Counted from the stretch's first letter, positions 6,866 to 14,845 are shown. The stretch is DNA of 64,000 nt from Variovorax beijingensis (GCF_007828835.1 NZ_VIVL01000012.1:93959-157958), one strand, 5' to 3'. Numbers and translations: made by a program. Notes: generated from the letters alone by a model not told the origin.

Positions 6866-9800
6866 ATGACCGCGTCGCAGACATCGATTCCATCCACTTC
6901 CGGAGCCGTCAACAACGACGTTGCACCGGTGGTCGTCGCCCAAGCTACGGTGACCCCCATCGCTCCGATGGGATCGTCCACAGTGCCGCCGGTCGCCGCC
7001 TCCGCGCCGTCCAGCATCGGATCGCTTTCCAATGCCACTCCCGGCACCGCGCTGATCCGCGACGGCGTCCGGATTCCCGTGGACGGCAGCCACGCCCTTC
7101 TCACCGGCGACCGCGTGCTGGTCCCCGAAGGCGGCCAGGCCGAGGTGCTGTTTCCGGGTTCGCCTTCCAACAAGGCACCGCTGGCCGGCGTCTTTACCGG
7201 CGGCACCGACGCGACGCTCGGATCGACCAAGCTGCCGGGCGGCCTCGAGCAGGTGAACGTCGACGTCGCCGCGGGCGACCTCAAGATCACGCCGCCCGAC
7301 AACGATGCGGACGCAGCAGCTGTCGCAGTCACGAAGGCGCACACCGGTGCAGCCGGCATCGGCCTGGGCGAGTTCGCCCTCGGCGCGCTCGGCGCAGTCG
7401 CGCTCGGCGCGGCATTGGGCGGCGGCGGCGGCAGCGACGGTGGAACGGTTCCGTTCTTCCTTGGCAGCGGGGGCGGTACGGGGGGCGGTCTTGATGATGG
7501 TGACAGCGACAGTGATGCGGACGCTGATGCTGATGCTGATGCTGATGCGGACGCTGATGCGGACGCTGATGCGGACGCTGATGCTGACGCTGATGCTGAT
7601 GCTGATGCTGATGCTGATGCTGATGCTGATGCCGACGCCGACGCTGATGCCGATGCCGATGCCGATGCCGATGCCGATGCCGATGCCGATGCCGACGCCG
7701 ACGCTGACGCTGACGCTGATGCCGACGCCGACGCCGATGCGGACGCCGATGCCGATGCCGATGCCGATGCCGATGCCGATGCGGACGCTGATGCCGATGC
7801 CGATGCCGATGCCGATGCCGATGCCGATGCCGATGCCGATGCCGATGCTGATGCTGATGCTGATGCTGATGCTGATGCTGATGCTGATGCTGATGCTGAT
7901 GCTGATGCTGATGCTGATGCTGATGCTGATGCTGACGCTGATGCTGATGCTGATGCTGATGCTGATGCGGACGCCGATGCCGATGCCGATGCCGATGCCG
8001 ATGCCGATGCCGACGCAGACGGCGATCACCTGCTCGATCCGGGCGATGACCTCACCGGCGGCTTGATCGGCGCGACGGACGACAACCTGGGCCTGGGTGG
8101 TTCACTCACGCCGGTGCCGGGCGTCATCGACGGCACGACCGACCTGATCGATGACATCGTGTCGCCGATCCTGGGCGAAGAGTTCACCCGAGACGATCCG
8201 AACCAGTTCGATCCGGTGGACGACTTCACTGAAACCGTGGTCGACAGCGTGGACGGCGTGGCAGGTCCCGTCGTCGACGCCCTGCTCGGCGAAGGTGCCA
8301 CCGATGCGCTGGTCGGCCAGGTCGACCACGTCACCGATGCACTTCAGAATGGCCTGGACAACCTGGTGGGCGAGGACGGCATCCTGAGCGGGGCGACGAC
8401 GGCGCTCGGCCTCGATGGCGTCATTGACGACCTGGTGGGCGACGGTGGTGTGGTCGGCGACCTCGTCGAAGGCGTGCTTGGCCAGGACAGCCTCGTCAGC
8501 GGCCTGATGGAGGAAAGTGGACTGGTGGGTGGACTCCTCGCCGAAGACGGCCTGGTCGGCAACCTCCTGGGTGAAGACAGCGCCGTCGGCGGGCTGCTCG
8601 GCAACGCGCTGAGCGACGAAGGCATCGTTGGCGGACTCCTGGGCGAAGACGGCGTGCTGGGCGGGCTGCTCGGCGGTCCGTTGGGCGAGGAAGGCCTGCT
8701 CGGTGGACTGCTCGGCGGCGACGGTGCCCTCGGCGGCCTCCTTGGCGACGGCCTGGTCGGTGGCTTGCTGGGCGGAGAAGGCACGCTGGCCGGCGTGCTC
8801 GGCAGCGAAGGTCTGACCGGTAGCTTGCTCGGCCAGGACGGCGTGGTGGACAACCTGCTCGGCACGGACGGCGTCGTGGGCGGCCTGATCGAAGACAGCC
8901 CGCTCGGTGGCCTGCTGGGCGGCGAGGACGGCCTGCTCGGCGGCCTGACCGACGGCGTCCTGGGTGACGATGGCCTGCTGGGCGGTCTGCTGGGCGAAGA
9001 CGGCGTGGTCGGCGGCTTGCTGTCCGAGGACGGCCTCCTGGGCAACGTGCTCGGTGGCGACCTCCTGGGCGGTGACTTGCTCGGCGGTGATCTGTTGGGT
9101 GGCGTGCTGGGTGAAGACGGCCTCGTCGGCAACCTGCTCGGTGGCGACCTCTTGGGCGGTGACTTGCTCGGTGGTGATCTGCTGGGCGGCGTGCTGGGTG
9201 AAGACGGCCTGGTCGGCAACCTGCTCGGTGGCGACCTCTTGGGCGGTGACTTGCTCGGTGGCGATCTGCTGGGCGGCGTGCTGGGCGAAGACGGCCTCGT
9301 AGGCAACCTGCTCGGTGGGGACCTCTTGGGTGGCGACCTGCTCGGTGGTGATCTGCTGGGTGGCGTGCTGGGCGAAGACGGCCTGGTCGACAACCTGCTC
9401 GGTGGCGATCTCTTGGGTGGTGATCTGCTTGGCGGTGACCTGCTGGGTAGCGTGCTGGGCGAAGACGGCCTCGTCGGCAACCTGCTCGGTGGGGACCTCT
9501 TGGGTGGCGACCTGCTCGGTGATGATCTGCTGGGTGGCGTGCTGGGTGAAGACGGCCTGGTCGGCAACCTGCTCGGCGGCGACCTGCTGGGTGGTGATCT
9601 GCTTGGCGGTGACCTGCTGGGTGGCGTGCTGGGCGAAGACGGCCTGGTCGACAACCTGGTCGGTGGCGACCTCCTGGGTGGTGATCTGCTTGGTGGTGAT
9701 CTGCTGGGTGGCGTGCTGGGTGAAGACGGCCTGGCCGGCAACCTGGTCGGTGGCGATCTCCTGGGCGGTGATCTGCTCGGCGGTGACCTGCTGGGTGGCG

Positions 9801-9946
9801 TGCTGGGTGAGGATGGCCTCGTCGGCAACCTGCTCGGTGGCGACCTCCTGGGAGGGACCATCGCTCCGATCACCAGCCAGGTCGATCAAGGGCTCGGCGG
9901 CAGCGGAACGCCAGTTGCCAGCATCCTGGACAGCCTGCTGGGCTGA
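6866..9946 (+). CDS. Large repetitive acidic protein with retention-module-like N-terminus
   Basis: A 1026-residue protein read from an ATG with AGGAGG about 10 bp upstream. Residues about 55-150 (GTALIRDGVRIPVDGSHALL, TGDRVLVPEGGQAEVLFPG) resemble the N-terminal retention modules of large type-1-secreted adhesins. A glycine-rich hydrophobic patch follows at about 168-210. Residues 217-385 are almost pure Asp-Ala repeats. The rest is built of LLGG, GEDGL and GDLLGG units, ending in nine 29-residue repeats and a short unique tail (ASILDSLLG). There is no Sec signal and no RTX nonapeptide block. I do not recognise the family. An extracellular matrix or cell-surface adhesin anchored by the N-terminal module is inferred, with no secretion gene nearby. 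Confidence 0.85.
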   Translation: MTASQTSIPSTSGAVNNDVAPVVVAQATVTPIAPMGSSTVPPVAASAPSSIGSLSNATPGTALIRDGVRIPVDGSHALLTGDRVLVPEGGQAEVLFPGSPSNKAPLAGVFTGGTDATLGSTKLPGGLEQVNVDVAAGDLKITPPDNDADAAAVAVTKAHTGAAGIGLGEFALGALGAVALGAALGGGGGSDGGTVPFFLGSGGGTGGGLDDGDSDSDADADADADADADADADADADADADADADADADADADADADADADADADADADADADADADADADADADADADADADADADADADADADADADADADADADADADADADADADADADADADADADADADADADADADADADADADADADADADADADADADADADADADGDHLLDPGDDLTGGLIGATDDNLGLGGSLTPVPGVIDGTTDLIDDIVSPILGEEFTRDDPNQFDPVDDFTETVVDSVDGVAGPVVDALLGEGATDALVGQVDHVTDALQNGLDNLVGEDGILSGATTALGLDGVIDDLVGDGGVVGDLVEGVLGQDSLVSGLMEESGLVGGLLAEDGLVGNLLGEDSAVGGLLGNALSDEGIVGGLLGEDGVLGGLLGGPLGEEGLLGGLLGGDGALGGLLGDGLVGGLLGGEGTLAGVLGSEGLTGSLLGQDGVVDNLLGTDGVVGGLIEDSPLGGLLGGEDGLLGGLTDGVLGDDGLLGGLLGEDGVVGGLLSEDGLLGNVLGGDLLGGDLLGGDLLGGVLGEDGLVGNLLGGDLLGGDLLGGDLLGGVLGEDGLVGNLLGGDLLGGDLLGGDLLGGVLGEDGLVGNLLGGDLLGGDLLGGDLLGGVLGEDGLVDNLLGGDLLGGDLLGGDLLGSVLGEDGLVGNLLGGDLLGGDLLGDDLLGGVLGEDGLVGNLLGGDLLGGDLLGGDLLGGVLGEDGLVDNLVGGDLLGGDLLGGDLLGGVLGEDGLAGNLVGGDLLGGDLLGGDLLGGVLGEDGLVGNLLGGDLLGGTIAPITSQVDQGLGGSGTPVASILDSLLG
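7514..8020 (+). repeat. Asp-Ala coding repeat (hexanucleotide GAY-GCN tract)
   Basis: 507 bp encode an uninterrupted alternation of Asp and Ala, about 84 dipeptides. The period is 6 bp. Only third positions vary (GCT, GCC, GCG, GCA; GAT, GAC), and homogeneous sub-blocks such as runs of GATGCT or GATGCC indicate recent slippage or unequal exchange. It forms a long, highly acidic segment and is likely to vary in length between strains. Confidence 0.95.
9047..9829 (+). repeat. Nine tandem 87-bp repeats coding for a 29-residue unit
   Basis: Each unit reads (L)LGGD-LLGGD-LLGGD-LLGGV followed by LGEDGLVGN. Nine full copies run from 9047 to 9829, with a partial tenth after them. Differences are few (VDN for VGN, one LLGSV, one LLGDD, LV for LL in the last two copies, one GLAGN), and nucleotide identity is high, so the array is young or kept uniform by gene conversion. 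The five-residue sub-period suggests a beta-solenoid or roll, which is inference. Confidence 0.95.
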
Positions 9947-10006
9947 TCGATGATCCGGCCACCGTCCTTCGTCGAGAGGGGCGGTGGTGGACGCTTCTGA
10001 AAAGAA

Positions 10007-10031
10007 GGGACGGGCCTTCGCGGCCTGTCCC
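10007..10031. terminator. Strong GC-rich hairpin
   Basis: GGGACGGGCC (10007-10016) pairs with GGCCTGTCCC (10022-10031) across a 5-base loop, with one G-T wobble. It lies 60 bp after the repetitive-protein stop and 24 bp before the stop of the convergent gene at 10055. It may end both transcripts, although no T run follows. Confidence 0.55.
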
Positions 10032-10054
10032 GGACAAGCCCGCGCAGATCCGGC

Positions 10055-10438
10055 TCAGCGCAACGCTGCTGCCGGATCTGCGCGGCGCACTTCCATCACG
10101 CCATGGCCGGTGGCCTGCTCGTAGACCGACGGCACGCGCGTGACCAGGTGCAGCAGGATGCGCGGCGCGCCGGTCTTGATGGACCATCGCAACAGGATGC
10201 CGGCCGCCACCAGCGGCCCGCCCACCCATGGATGCCCGGCCAGCGCCACGGCGATGCCTGGGCCGATGAGGGCAATCGCCAGCGGCATGGCGTACGTTCG
10301 TTGTGACACGAAGGCCGCTGCCAGCGCCGGATTGACGATGACGCGAAAACGCCCCTGCGGAAGGCCTTGGCGAAATTCCTCGAAGGGAACGTATTCGGCA
10401 CTGTCCTGCATGTCGCTCTGATGGTTCATGCGCTGCAT
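10055..10438 (-). CDS. Small membrane protein of unknown function
   Basis: A 127-residue protein with two hydrophobic segments (AMPLAIALIGPGIAVALAG at about 50-68 and a second around 70-90, WVGGPLVAAGILLRWSI). The soluble N-terminus includes FEEFRQGLPQGRFRVIVNP, and the C-terminus ends with EVRRAD. I do not recognise the family. A start at ATG 10429 is also possible. It is convergent with the sigma-54-driven repetitive-protein gene, with the hairpin at 10007 between them. Coding is supported by the well-organised membrane topology and length rather than by homology. Confidence 0.55.
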   Translation of the reverse strand: MQRMNHQSDMQDSAEYVPFEEFRQGLPQGRFRVIVNPALAAAFVSQRTYAMPLAIALIGPGIAVALAGHPWVGGPLVAAGILLRWSIKTGAPRILLHLVTRVPSVYEQATGHGVMEVRRADPAAALR

Positions 10439-10550
10439 TCTGACGCGGTGTTCAGCCGCCCCCGGCCTGTTTCAGCGATGCGGCAACCAGCTCGACCATC
10501 CGCTTGCCGAGTACCGATGGCGCGAAGCCCTCGTGCACGAGCGCGAAGTC

Positions 10551-10718
10551 CATGTGGACTACATGCTGCGCAACGCGCAGGAATACGGCGACACCCACGC
10601 GTTTGCGATCGTCTTCGGTGCCGGCGGTGCCGTTCAGACCTCGATCAGCACCGATGGGGGCCAGTTCGCTCGCCTGTCGGCCCAGTACCTCGCAAGGGGC
10701 AGTGCCGCGTTGAAGTAG
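10551..10718 (+). pseudogene. C-terminal remnant of a paralogue of the lipoprotein gene at 61074
   Basis: The last 55 codons (HVDYMLRNAQEYGDTHAF... to QYLARGSAALK and stop) align without gaps to the C-terminus of the protein encoded at 61074-62378, with about 44 of 55 residues identical. The rest of the gene is absent: upstream sequence in this frame has no similarity and no plausible start. On the other strand at 10452-10530 there may be the tail of another broken gene (ending APSVLGKRMVELVAASLKQA), possibly glycosyltransferase-like. The whole 10439-10792 gap thus looks like a deletion scar. Confidence 0.8.
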
Positions 10719-10792
10719 CGATCGGCATCTTCGGTCCTGATGCCACGAAACGTGTTTTCGTGTGCATGAACGCCGCGTAAGCCGGCCAGGCG

Positions 10793-11584
10793 CTACGGCG
10801 CCGATGCCACCAGGAAAGTCTGGTCGAGCCCGCCGAGGCTGCAATCGAGCTGGGCGGGATCGACCTCGCGTTCAAGCACGTCGAACATGCCCTCGACGAA
10901 GTCCATGAGGTGATCGGAGGCGGCGATGGCCGCATCGGCCTGGCCTTCGGCAACGGCGTCGATCACGGCGATGTGGCCATCGACGGTGTCGTGCAGATCG
11001 ACACCCTGCTTCGTCTGCATGTGATAGATCCAGCCGATGCGCCTGAAGATCGTGTGCAGCGGCCTGAGCGTGCTTTCCACGAACGGCTCGCCGGCCGCGG
11101 CGAGGAAGAGCTGGTCGATGCGCCGGTCGACCAGATTGAACTGCTCCAGGCTGATGTCGGCGCGGTGCTCGAGCAACTGGCGCTTGAGGTGCAGCATCTG
11201 GTTGCGCTGCGATGCGCCGGATCGCTCGGTCGCCAGGCGGATCACGAAGCGTTCCATGTCGCGCCGCAGGCGCAGCAGCACGCGGTCGCGCGTGAGGTCG
11301 ACCGGCGCGATCTGCAGGCCGTGCCGTGGCGTGACGGTCACGAGCGTGTCGGCCGCCAGGCGATTGACGGCCTGCAGCACGGGCGTGCGGCCGAAGCCCA
11401 CCATGGCCTGCAATTCATGCGTGGCGAGGAAGCGGCCGGGCTTCAGTTCGCAGCAGACCAGCAGTTCCTCCAGCCGCTCGTAGGCGAGGTCGGCCAGGCT
11501 GACCTGGCTGCGGTGGCGGGGCGCCTCCTGCGCCGGCGGGGCCGCTTTGGCCAGCCGGGGTCGGGGTCGCGTGGACGAGGCCAT
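10793..11584 (-). CDS. GntR-family regulator, FCD type
   Basis: A 263-residue regulator. The N-terminal winged helix is visible (LADLAYERLEELLVCCELKPG, then GRTPVLQAVNRLAADTLV), followed by an all-helical FCD ligand domain with typical Asp/His residues (RRIDQLFLAAAG, DGHIAVIDAVAEGQADAA). The start at 11584 (MASSTRP) was chosen because it has GGAG upstream; longer in-frame starts exist up to 11668. It is divergent from the sugar-acid operon at 11800. FadR-like GntR repressors of hexuronate and hexonate pathways (ExuR, UxuR, DgoR type) respond to pathway sugar acids, so it is the likely repressor of this operon. Confidence 0.88.
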   Translation of the reverse strand: MASSTRPRPRLAKAAPPAQEAPRHRSQVSLADLAYERLEELLVCCELKPGRFLATHELQAMVGFGRTPVLQAVNRLAADTLVTVTPRHGLQIAPVDLTRDRVLLRLRRDMERFVIRLATERSGASQRNQMLHLKRQLLEHRADISLEQFNLVDRRIDQLFLAAAGEPFVESTLRPLHTIFRRIGWIYHMQTKQGVDLHDTVDGHIAVIDAVAEGQADAAIAASDHLMDFVEGMFDVLEREVDPAQLDCSLGGLDQTFLVASAP

Positions 11585-11635
11585 TTCTGCTCTTTCTCCA
11601 GGGTGCAAGTGCACGGTTCGCATTCGAAGCGCAAG

Positions 11636-11649
11636 CATATCCTGATATG
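11636..11649. promoter_or_regulatory. Candidate GntR operator 1
   Basis: CATATC-CT-GATATG is a perfect 6-bp inverted repeat with a 2-bp spacer. It lies 52 bp upstream of the GntR start. It shares the core ATATC-N2-GATAT with the site at 11757, in keeping with autoregulation. Confidence 0.6.
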
Positions 11650-11756
11650 CCACTGAAGGCTCGCCCAAGCGATCCTGCTGTCATAGGAGAAACGCTTTCG
11701 CAATGCCCCGCTCGATCGTCCTCGTGCGGCAGGGTAAATACTCAGAACTTTCGTGA

Positions 11757-11770
11757 AATATCACGATATT
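11757..11770. promoter_or_regulatory. Candidate GntR operator 2
   Basis: AATATC-AC-GATATT is a perfect 6-bp inverted repeat with the same ATATC-N2-GATAT core as operator 1, centred 121 bp away. It lies 30 bp upstream of the SDR start, where bound repressor would block the operon promoter. Two matched sites flanking a divergent promoter region allow looping. Confidence 0.65.
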
Positions 11771-11799
11771 CTTGAGACTCGATTGAACTCTGAAGCACC

Positions 11800-12576
11800 A
11801 TGGCCATGCCCCATTCCCTCTTCGATCTTGCGGGCCGCACCGCGCTGGTGACCGGCTCCTCGCGCGGCCTCGGATACGCCATCGCCGAGGCGCTGGCGCA
11901 GGCCGGCGCCAGGGTCGTGCTCAACGGCGTCGATGCGCAGCGGCTCGCCCACAGCGCAGAAGCACTGCGCGCCAAGGGCCATGGCGTGGAAGTGGCCGCC
12001 TTCGACGTGACCGATGAAGCCGCGGTGAGCGACGCCTTCGCCCGTCTCGACGCCGCGGGCCTTGCGATCGACATCCTGGTCAACAACGCGGGCATCCAGC
12101 TGCGCAAGCCGCTGGTCGAACTCTCGCTGCCGGAATGGGACAAGGTGCTGCGCACCAATCTGACGAGCGCCTTCCTGGTCGGGCGCGAGGCCGCGCGCCG
12201 GATGATCGAGCGCAAGAGCGGCGGCAAGATCATCAATATCGGCTCGCTCACCAGCGAGGCCGCGCGCGCGACCGTCGCGCCCTACACCGCAGCCAAGGGC
12301 GGCATCAAGATGCTCACGCGCGCCATGACGGCCGAATGGGCGGAGCATGGCATCCAGGCCAATGCGATCGGCCCGGGCTACATGGCCACCGAGATGAACA
12401 CGGCGCTGCTCCAGAACCCGGCCTTCGACGGCTGGGTCAAGTCGCGCACGCCGGCGCGCCGATGGGGGCGGCCGGACGAGCTCGCCGGCACGGCGATCTA
12501 CCTCGCATCGTCGGCGTCCGACTACGTCAACGGCCAGATCCTCTATGTCGACGGCGGCATGCTCGCCGTGCTGTAG
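11800..12576 (+). CDS. SDR oxidoreductase, gluconate 5-dehydrogenase-like
   Basis: A 258-residue classical short-chain dehydrogenase. It has the Rossmann glycine motif TGSSRGLG (about residues 20-27), NNAG, and the Ser/Tyr/Lys site (IGSLTSE, then YTAAKGG). It ends with GQILYVDGGM. The overall pattern fits the gluconate 5-dehydrogenase (IdnO/Gno) branch, which interconverts 5-keto-D-gluconate and gluconate. The idonate-type dehydrogenase at 18988 would supply its substrate. It is the first gene of the operon behind the GntR-type operator. The specificity is inferred. Confidence 0.8.
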   Translation: MAMPHSLFDLAGRTALVTGSSRGLGYAIAEALAQAGARVVLNGVDAQRLAHSAEALRAKGHGVEVAAFDVTDEAAVSDAFARLDAAGLAIDILVNNAGIQLRKPLVELSLPEWDKVLRTNLTSAFLVGREAARRMIERKSGGKIINIGSLTSEAARATVAPYTAAKGGIKMLTRAMTAEWAEHGIQANAIGPGYMATEMNTALLQNPAFDGWVKSRTPARRWGRPDELAGTAIYLASSASDYVNGQILYVDGGMLAVL

Positions 12577-12618
12577 CACGCGACGGCTTCGTCGATCCCC
12601 ACGCAAACGGAGACAAAC

Positions 12619-13587
12619 ATGAAACTGCTTCGCACCGCGCTGCCGGCGCTTCTCGCACTCGTCGCGGCCGGGCCCGTCGCCCTGGCGGCAGGCCCCGCCA
12701 ATTATCCGAGCCGGCCCATCGAGATGGTGGTGCCCTCGACGGCCGGCGGCGGCACCGACGTCATGGCGCGCCTGTTCGCCGACACGGCCAAGAAGTACAT
12801 CGCGCAGCCGATCGTCGTGAGCAACAAGCCGGGGGCAAGCGGCGGCATCGCCATGACGGAGGTCCAGCGCGCCGCACCCGACGGCTACAAGGTCGGCGTG
12901 CTGATCTCCGAACTCGCGATCATTCCGCACCTCAACATGGCGAAGGTCACGACCGCCGATTTCATGCCGATCGCGCGCCTCAACGGCGATCCGGGCCTGA
13001 TCGCGGTGAAGGCCGATTCCCCCTTGCAGTCGATCGACGATCTGCTCGCGCAGGCACGCAAGCAGCCTGGCAGCCTGACGATGGGCAACGCCGGCACCGG
13101 AACGATCTGGCATCTCGCGGCCGCAGCGGTCGAAGAGAAGACCGGCGTGAAGTTCAACCATGTTCCCTACCAGGGGGCGGCGCCGAGCGTCATGGCGCTG
13201 GTCGGCGGCCATGTGGACGCCATCACGGTGAGCCCGGCCGAGATCGGCTCCTTCGTCGCGGCCGGCAAGGTCCGCGTGCTGGTGTCGATGGCGGACCGCC
13301 GCCTCCCCGCGCCCTACGACAAGGTACCCACCTTCAAGGAGAAAGGCACCGACCTCGTGCTCGGCACCTGGCGCGGCCTGGGCGTGCCGCTCGGCACGCC
13401 GCCCGAGGTCGTGCAGTACTTGCGCGACGCCGCGCGCAAGACTGCAGAGGACCCGGCCTTCCGTGACGCGCTGACGAAGGCCAACCTGCAGCCCGCCTAC
13501 ATGGATGGCGCGCAGTTCCAGGTCTTCATGAACAGCCAGTCAGACTATTTCAAGAAGCTGCTCAGCGGCCTGAACATCCAGAAGTGA
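12619..13587 (+). CDS. Bug-family (TctC-like) periplasmic receptor
   Basis: A 322-residue protein with a signal peptide ending ALAAG and the family's opening NYPSRPIEMVVPSTAGGGTD, followed by PGASGGIA, GNAGTGTIWHLAA and VPYQGAAPSVMALVGG. These extracytoplasmic receptors are greatly expanded in Bordetella, Variovorax and relatives. They normally serve TctAB carriers or act as sensors. No tctA or tctB is in the window, and the operon carries its own TRAP transporter, so this is an orphan receptor that may sense the sugar acid or feed a distant carrier. Confidence 0.9.
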   Translation: MKLLRTALPALLALVAAGPVALAAGPANYPSRPIEMVVPSTAGGGTDVMARLFADTAKKYIAQPIVVSNKPGASGGIAMTEVQRAAPDGYKVGVLISELAIIPHLNMAKVTTADFMPIARLNGDPGLIAVKADSPLQSIDDLLAQARKQPGSLTMGNAGTGTIWHLAAAAVEEKTGVKFNHVPYQGAAPSVMALVGGHVDAITVSPAEIGSFVAAGKVRVLVSMADRRLPAPYDKVPTFKEKGTDLVLGTWRGLGVPLGTPPEVVQYLRDAARKTAEDPAFRDALTKANLQPAYMDGAQFQVFMNSQSDYFKKLLSGLNIQK

Positions 13588-13589
13588 CC

Positions 13590-14837
13590 ATGGCAACCCT
13601 GATCTCCGACGTCAAGGTCATCCTGACGGCGCCCGAAGGCATCAACCTCGTCGTCGTGAAGGTGGAGACCAACCAACCCGGGCTCTTCGGCCTCGGCTGT
13701 GCGACCTTCTCGTACCGGCACCTGGCGGTGCAATGCCTGGTCGAGCAGTACTTGAGGCCGTTGCTTGTCGGCCGCGACGCGAGCGCGATCGAGGACCTCT
13801 GGCAGCTCATGCACCAGAACGCCTACTGGCGCAACGGCCCCACCGAGAACAACGCGATCTCGGGTGTCGACATGGCGCTGTGGGACCTCAAGGGCAAGAT
13901 GGCCGGCATGCCGCTCTACCAGCTCTTCGGCGGCAAGTGCCGCGAGGGCGTGCCGGTCTACCGCCACGCCGACGGCGGGAGCCTGAGCGAGCTGTGCGAC
14001 AACATCCAGAAGTACCGCGAGCAGGGCATCACCCACGTGCGCTGCCAGAGCGGCGGCTACGGTGGCGGCGGCTTCGGCCCCGCGCCGGCCGGCGCGCCGC
14101 GCGGCTCGGCGAACGGCATCTATCTCGACGGCAAGAAGTACATGCGCGAGACGGTCGCGCTCTTCGACGGCCTTCGCAGCAAGCTCGGCTTCGACGTGGC
14201 CCTGTGCCATGACGTGCACGAGCGGCTCAAGCCCGTCGATGCGATCCGGCTCGCATGCGAGCTCGAGCCCTTCGACCTGTTCTTTCTCGAAGATGCGATC
14301 CCGCTCGAAGAGGGCGCCTGGATTCGCCAGCTGCGCGAGAAGACGACGACCCCGCTGGCGCAGGGCGAGCTGTTCAACAACCCCGCGGAATGGAAGTTCC
14401 TGATCACTGAGCAGCTGATCGACTACATCCGCGTGCACCTGAGCCAGATCGGCGGCATCACGCCCGGGCGCAAGCTGCAGATCTTCGCCGAACAGTTCGG
14501 CGTGAAGACGGCCTGGCATGGTCCCGGCGACATGTCGCCGCTGGGGCATGCCGCCAACATCCACATCGACCTGGCGGCACGCAACTTCGGCGTACAGGAA
14601 TGGTCGGGCATCGAACCGCCGAACTTCGTGATCCAGGATCTCAAAGGCCCGCGCGGCGCCTTGCTCGACGTATTCCCCGGCCTGCCGGAGTTCAGCAACG
14701 GCTACGTCTACGCAAACGACAAGCCCGGCCTCGGCGTGGAACTCGACGAAGCCGAGGCGAAGAAGTACCCGTGCGAGAACACGGTCACGACCTGGACCCA
14801 GACGCGCCTCATCGACGGCACGCTGCAGACGCCGTAG
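13590..14837 (+). CDS. Enolase-superfamily dehydratase, ManD/RspA type
   Basis: A 415-residue mandelate-racemase/enolase-superfamily enzyme. Metal ligands are in order with the ManD spacing: Asp208 in CHDVHERL, Glu234 in LEDAIPLE, Glu260 in GELFNNP. The later VHLSQIGGITPGRK and HGPGDMSPLGHAAN also match mannonate-dehydratase-type proteins (annotated RspA in places). It would dehydrate a hexonate such as D-mannonate or D-gluconate to the 2-keto-3-deoxy acid, although many family members are weak or inactive on these. ATG 13590 was used; a GTG at 13584 overlaps the preceding stop and is an alternative. Confidence 0.85.
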   Translation: MATLISDVKVILTAPEGINLVVVKVETNQPGLFGLGCATFSYRHLAVQCLVEQYLRPLLVGRDASAIEDLWQLMHQNAYWRNGPTENNAISGVDMALWDLKGKMAGMPLYQLFGGKCREGVPVYRHADGGSLSELCDNIQKYREQGITHVRCQSGGYGGGGFGPAPAGAPRGSANGIYLDGKKYMRETVALFDGLRSKLGFDVALCHDVHERLKPVDAIRLACELEPFDLFFLEDAIPLEEGAWIRQLREKTTTPLAQGELFNNPAEWKFLITEQLIDYIRVHLSQIGGITPGRKLQIFAEQFGVKTAWHGPGDMSPLGHAANIHIDLAARNFGVQEWSGIEPPNFVIQDLKGPRGALLDVFPGLPEFSNGYVYANDKPGLGVELDEAEAKKYPCENTVTTWTQTRLIDGTLQTP

Positions 14838-14845
14838 GCGCGCCC

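Noticed and set aside
6764..8029. 421-codon minus-strand ORF rich in Ile-Ser and Ile-Gly repeats
   Set aside because: It is the antisense reading of the Asp-Ala tract. The hexanucleotide repeat lacks stops in this frame, and there is no ribosome-binding site or non-repetitive domain that looks like protein.
7501..9946. Possible CRISPR array or tandem non-coding repeats
   Set aside because: The repeats are directly adjacent, in frame, and coding; there are no unique spacers and no cas genes.
9899..9946. RTX or LapG-type C-terminal secretion signal on the repetitive protein
   Set aside because: No GGxGxDxUx nonapeptides or acidic RTX block are visible; the tail is only a short unique sequence, so type 1 secretion is not claimed.
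10428..10718. A complete 96-residue gene
   Set aside because: Only the last 55 codons have similarity, the upstream part is unrelated sequence without a ribosome-binding site, and the homologue at 61074 is 434 residues long.
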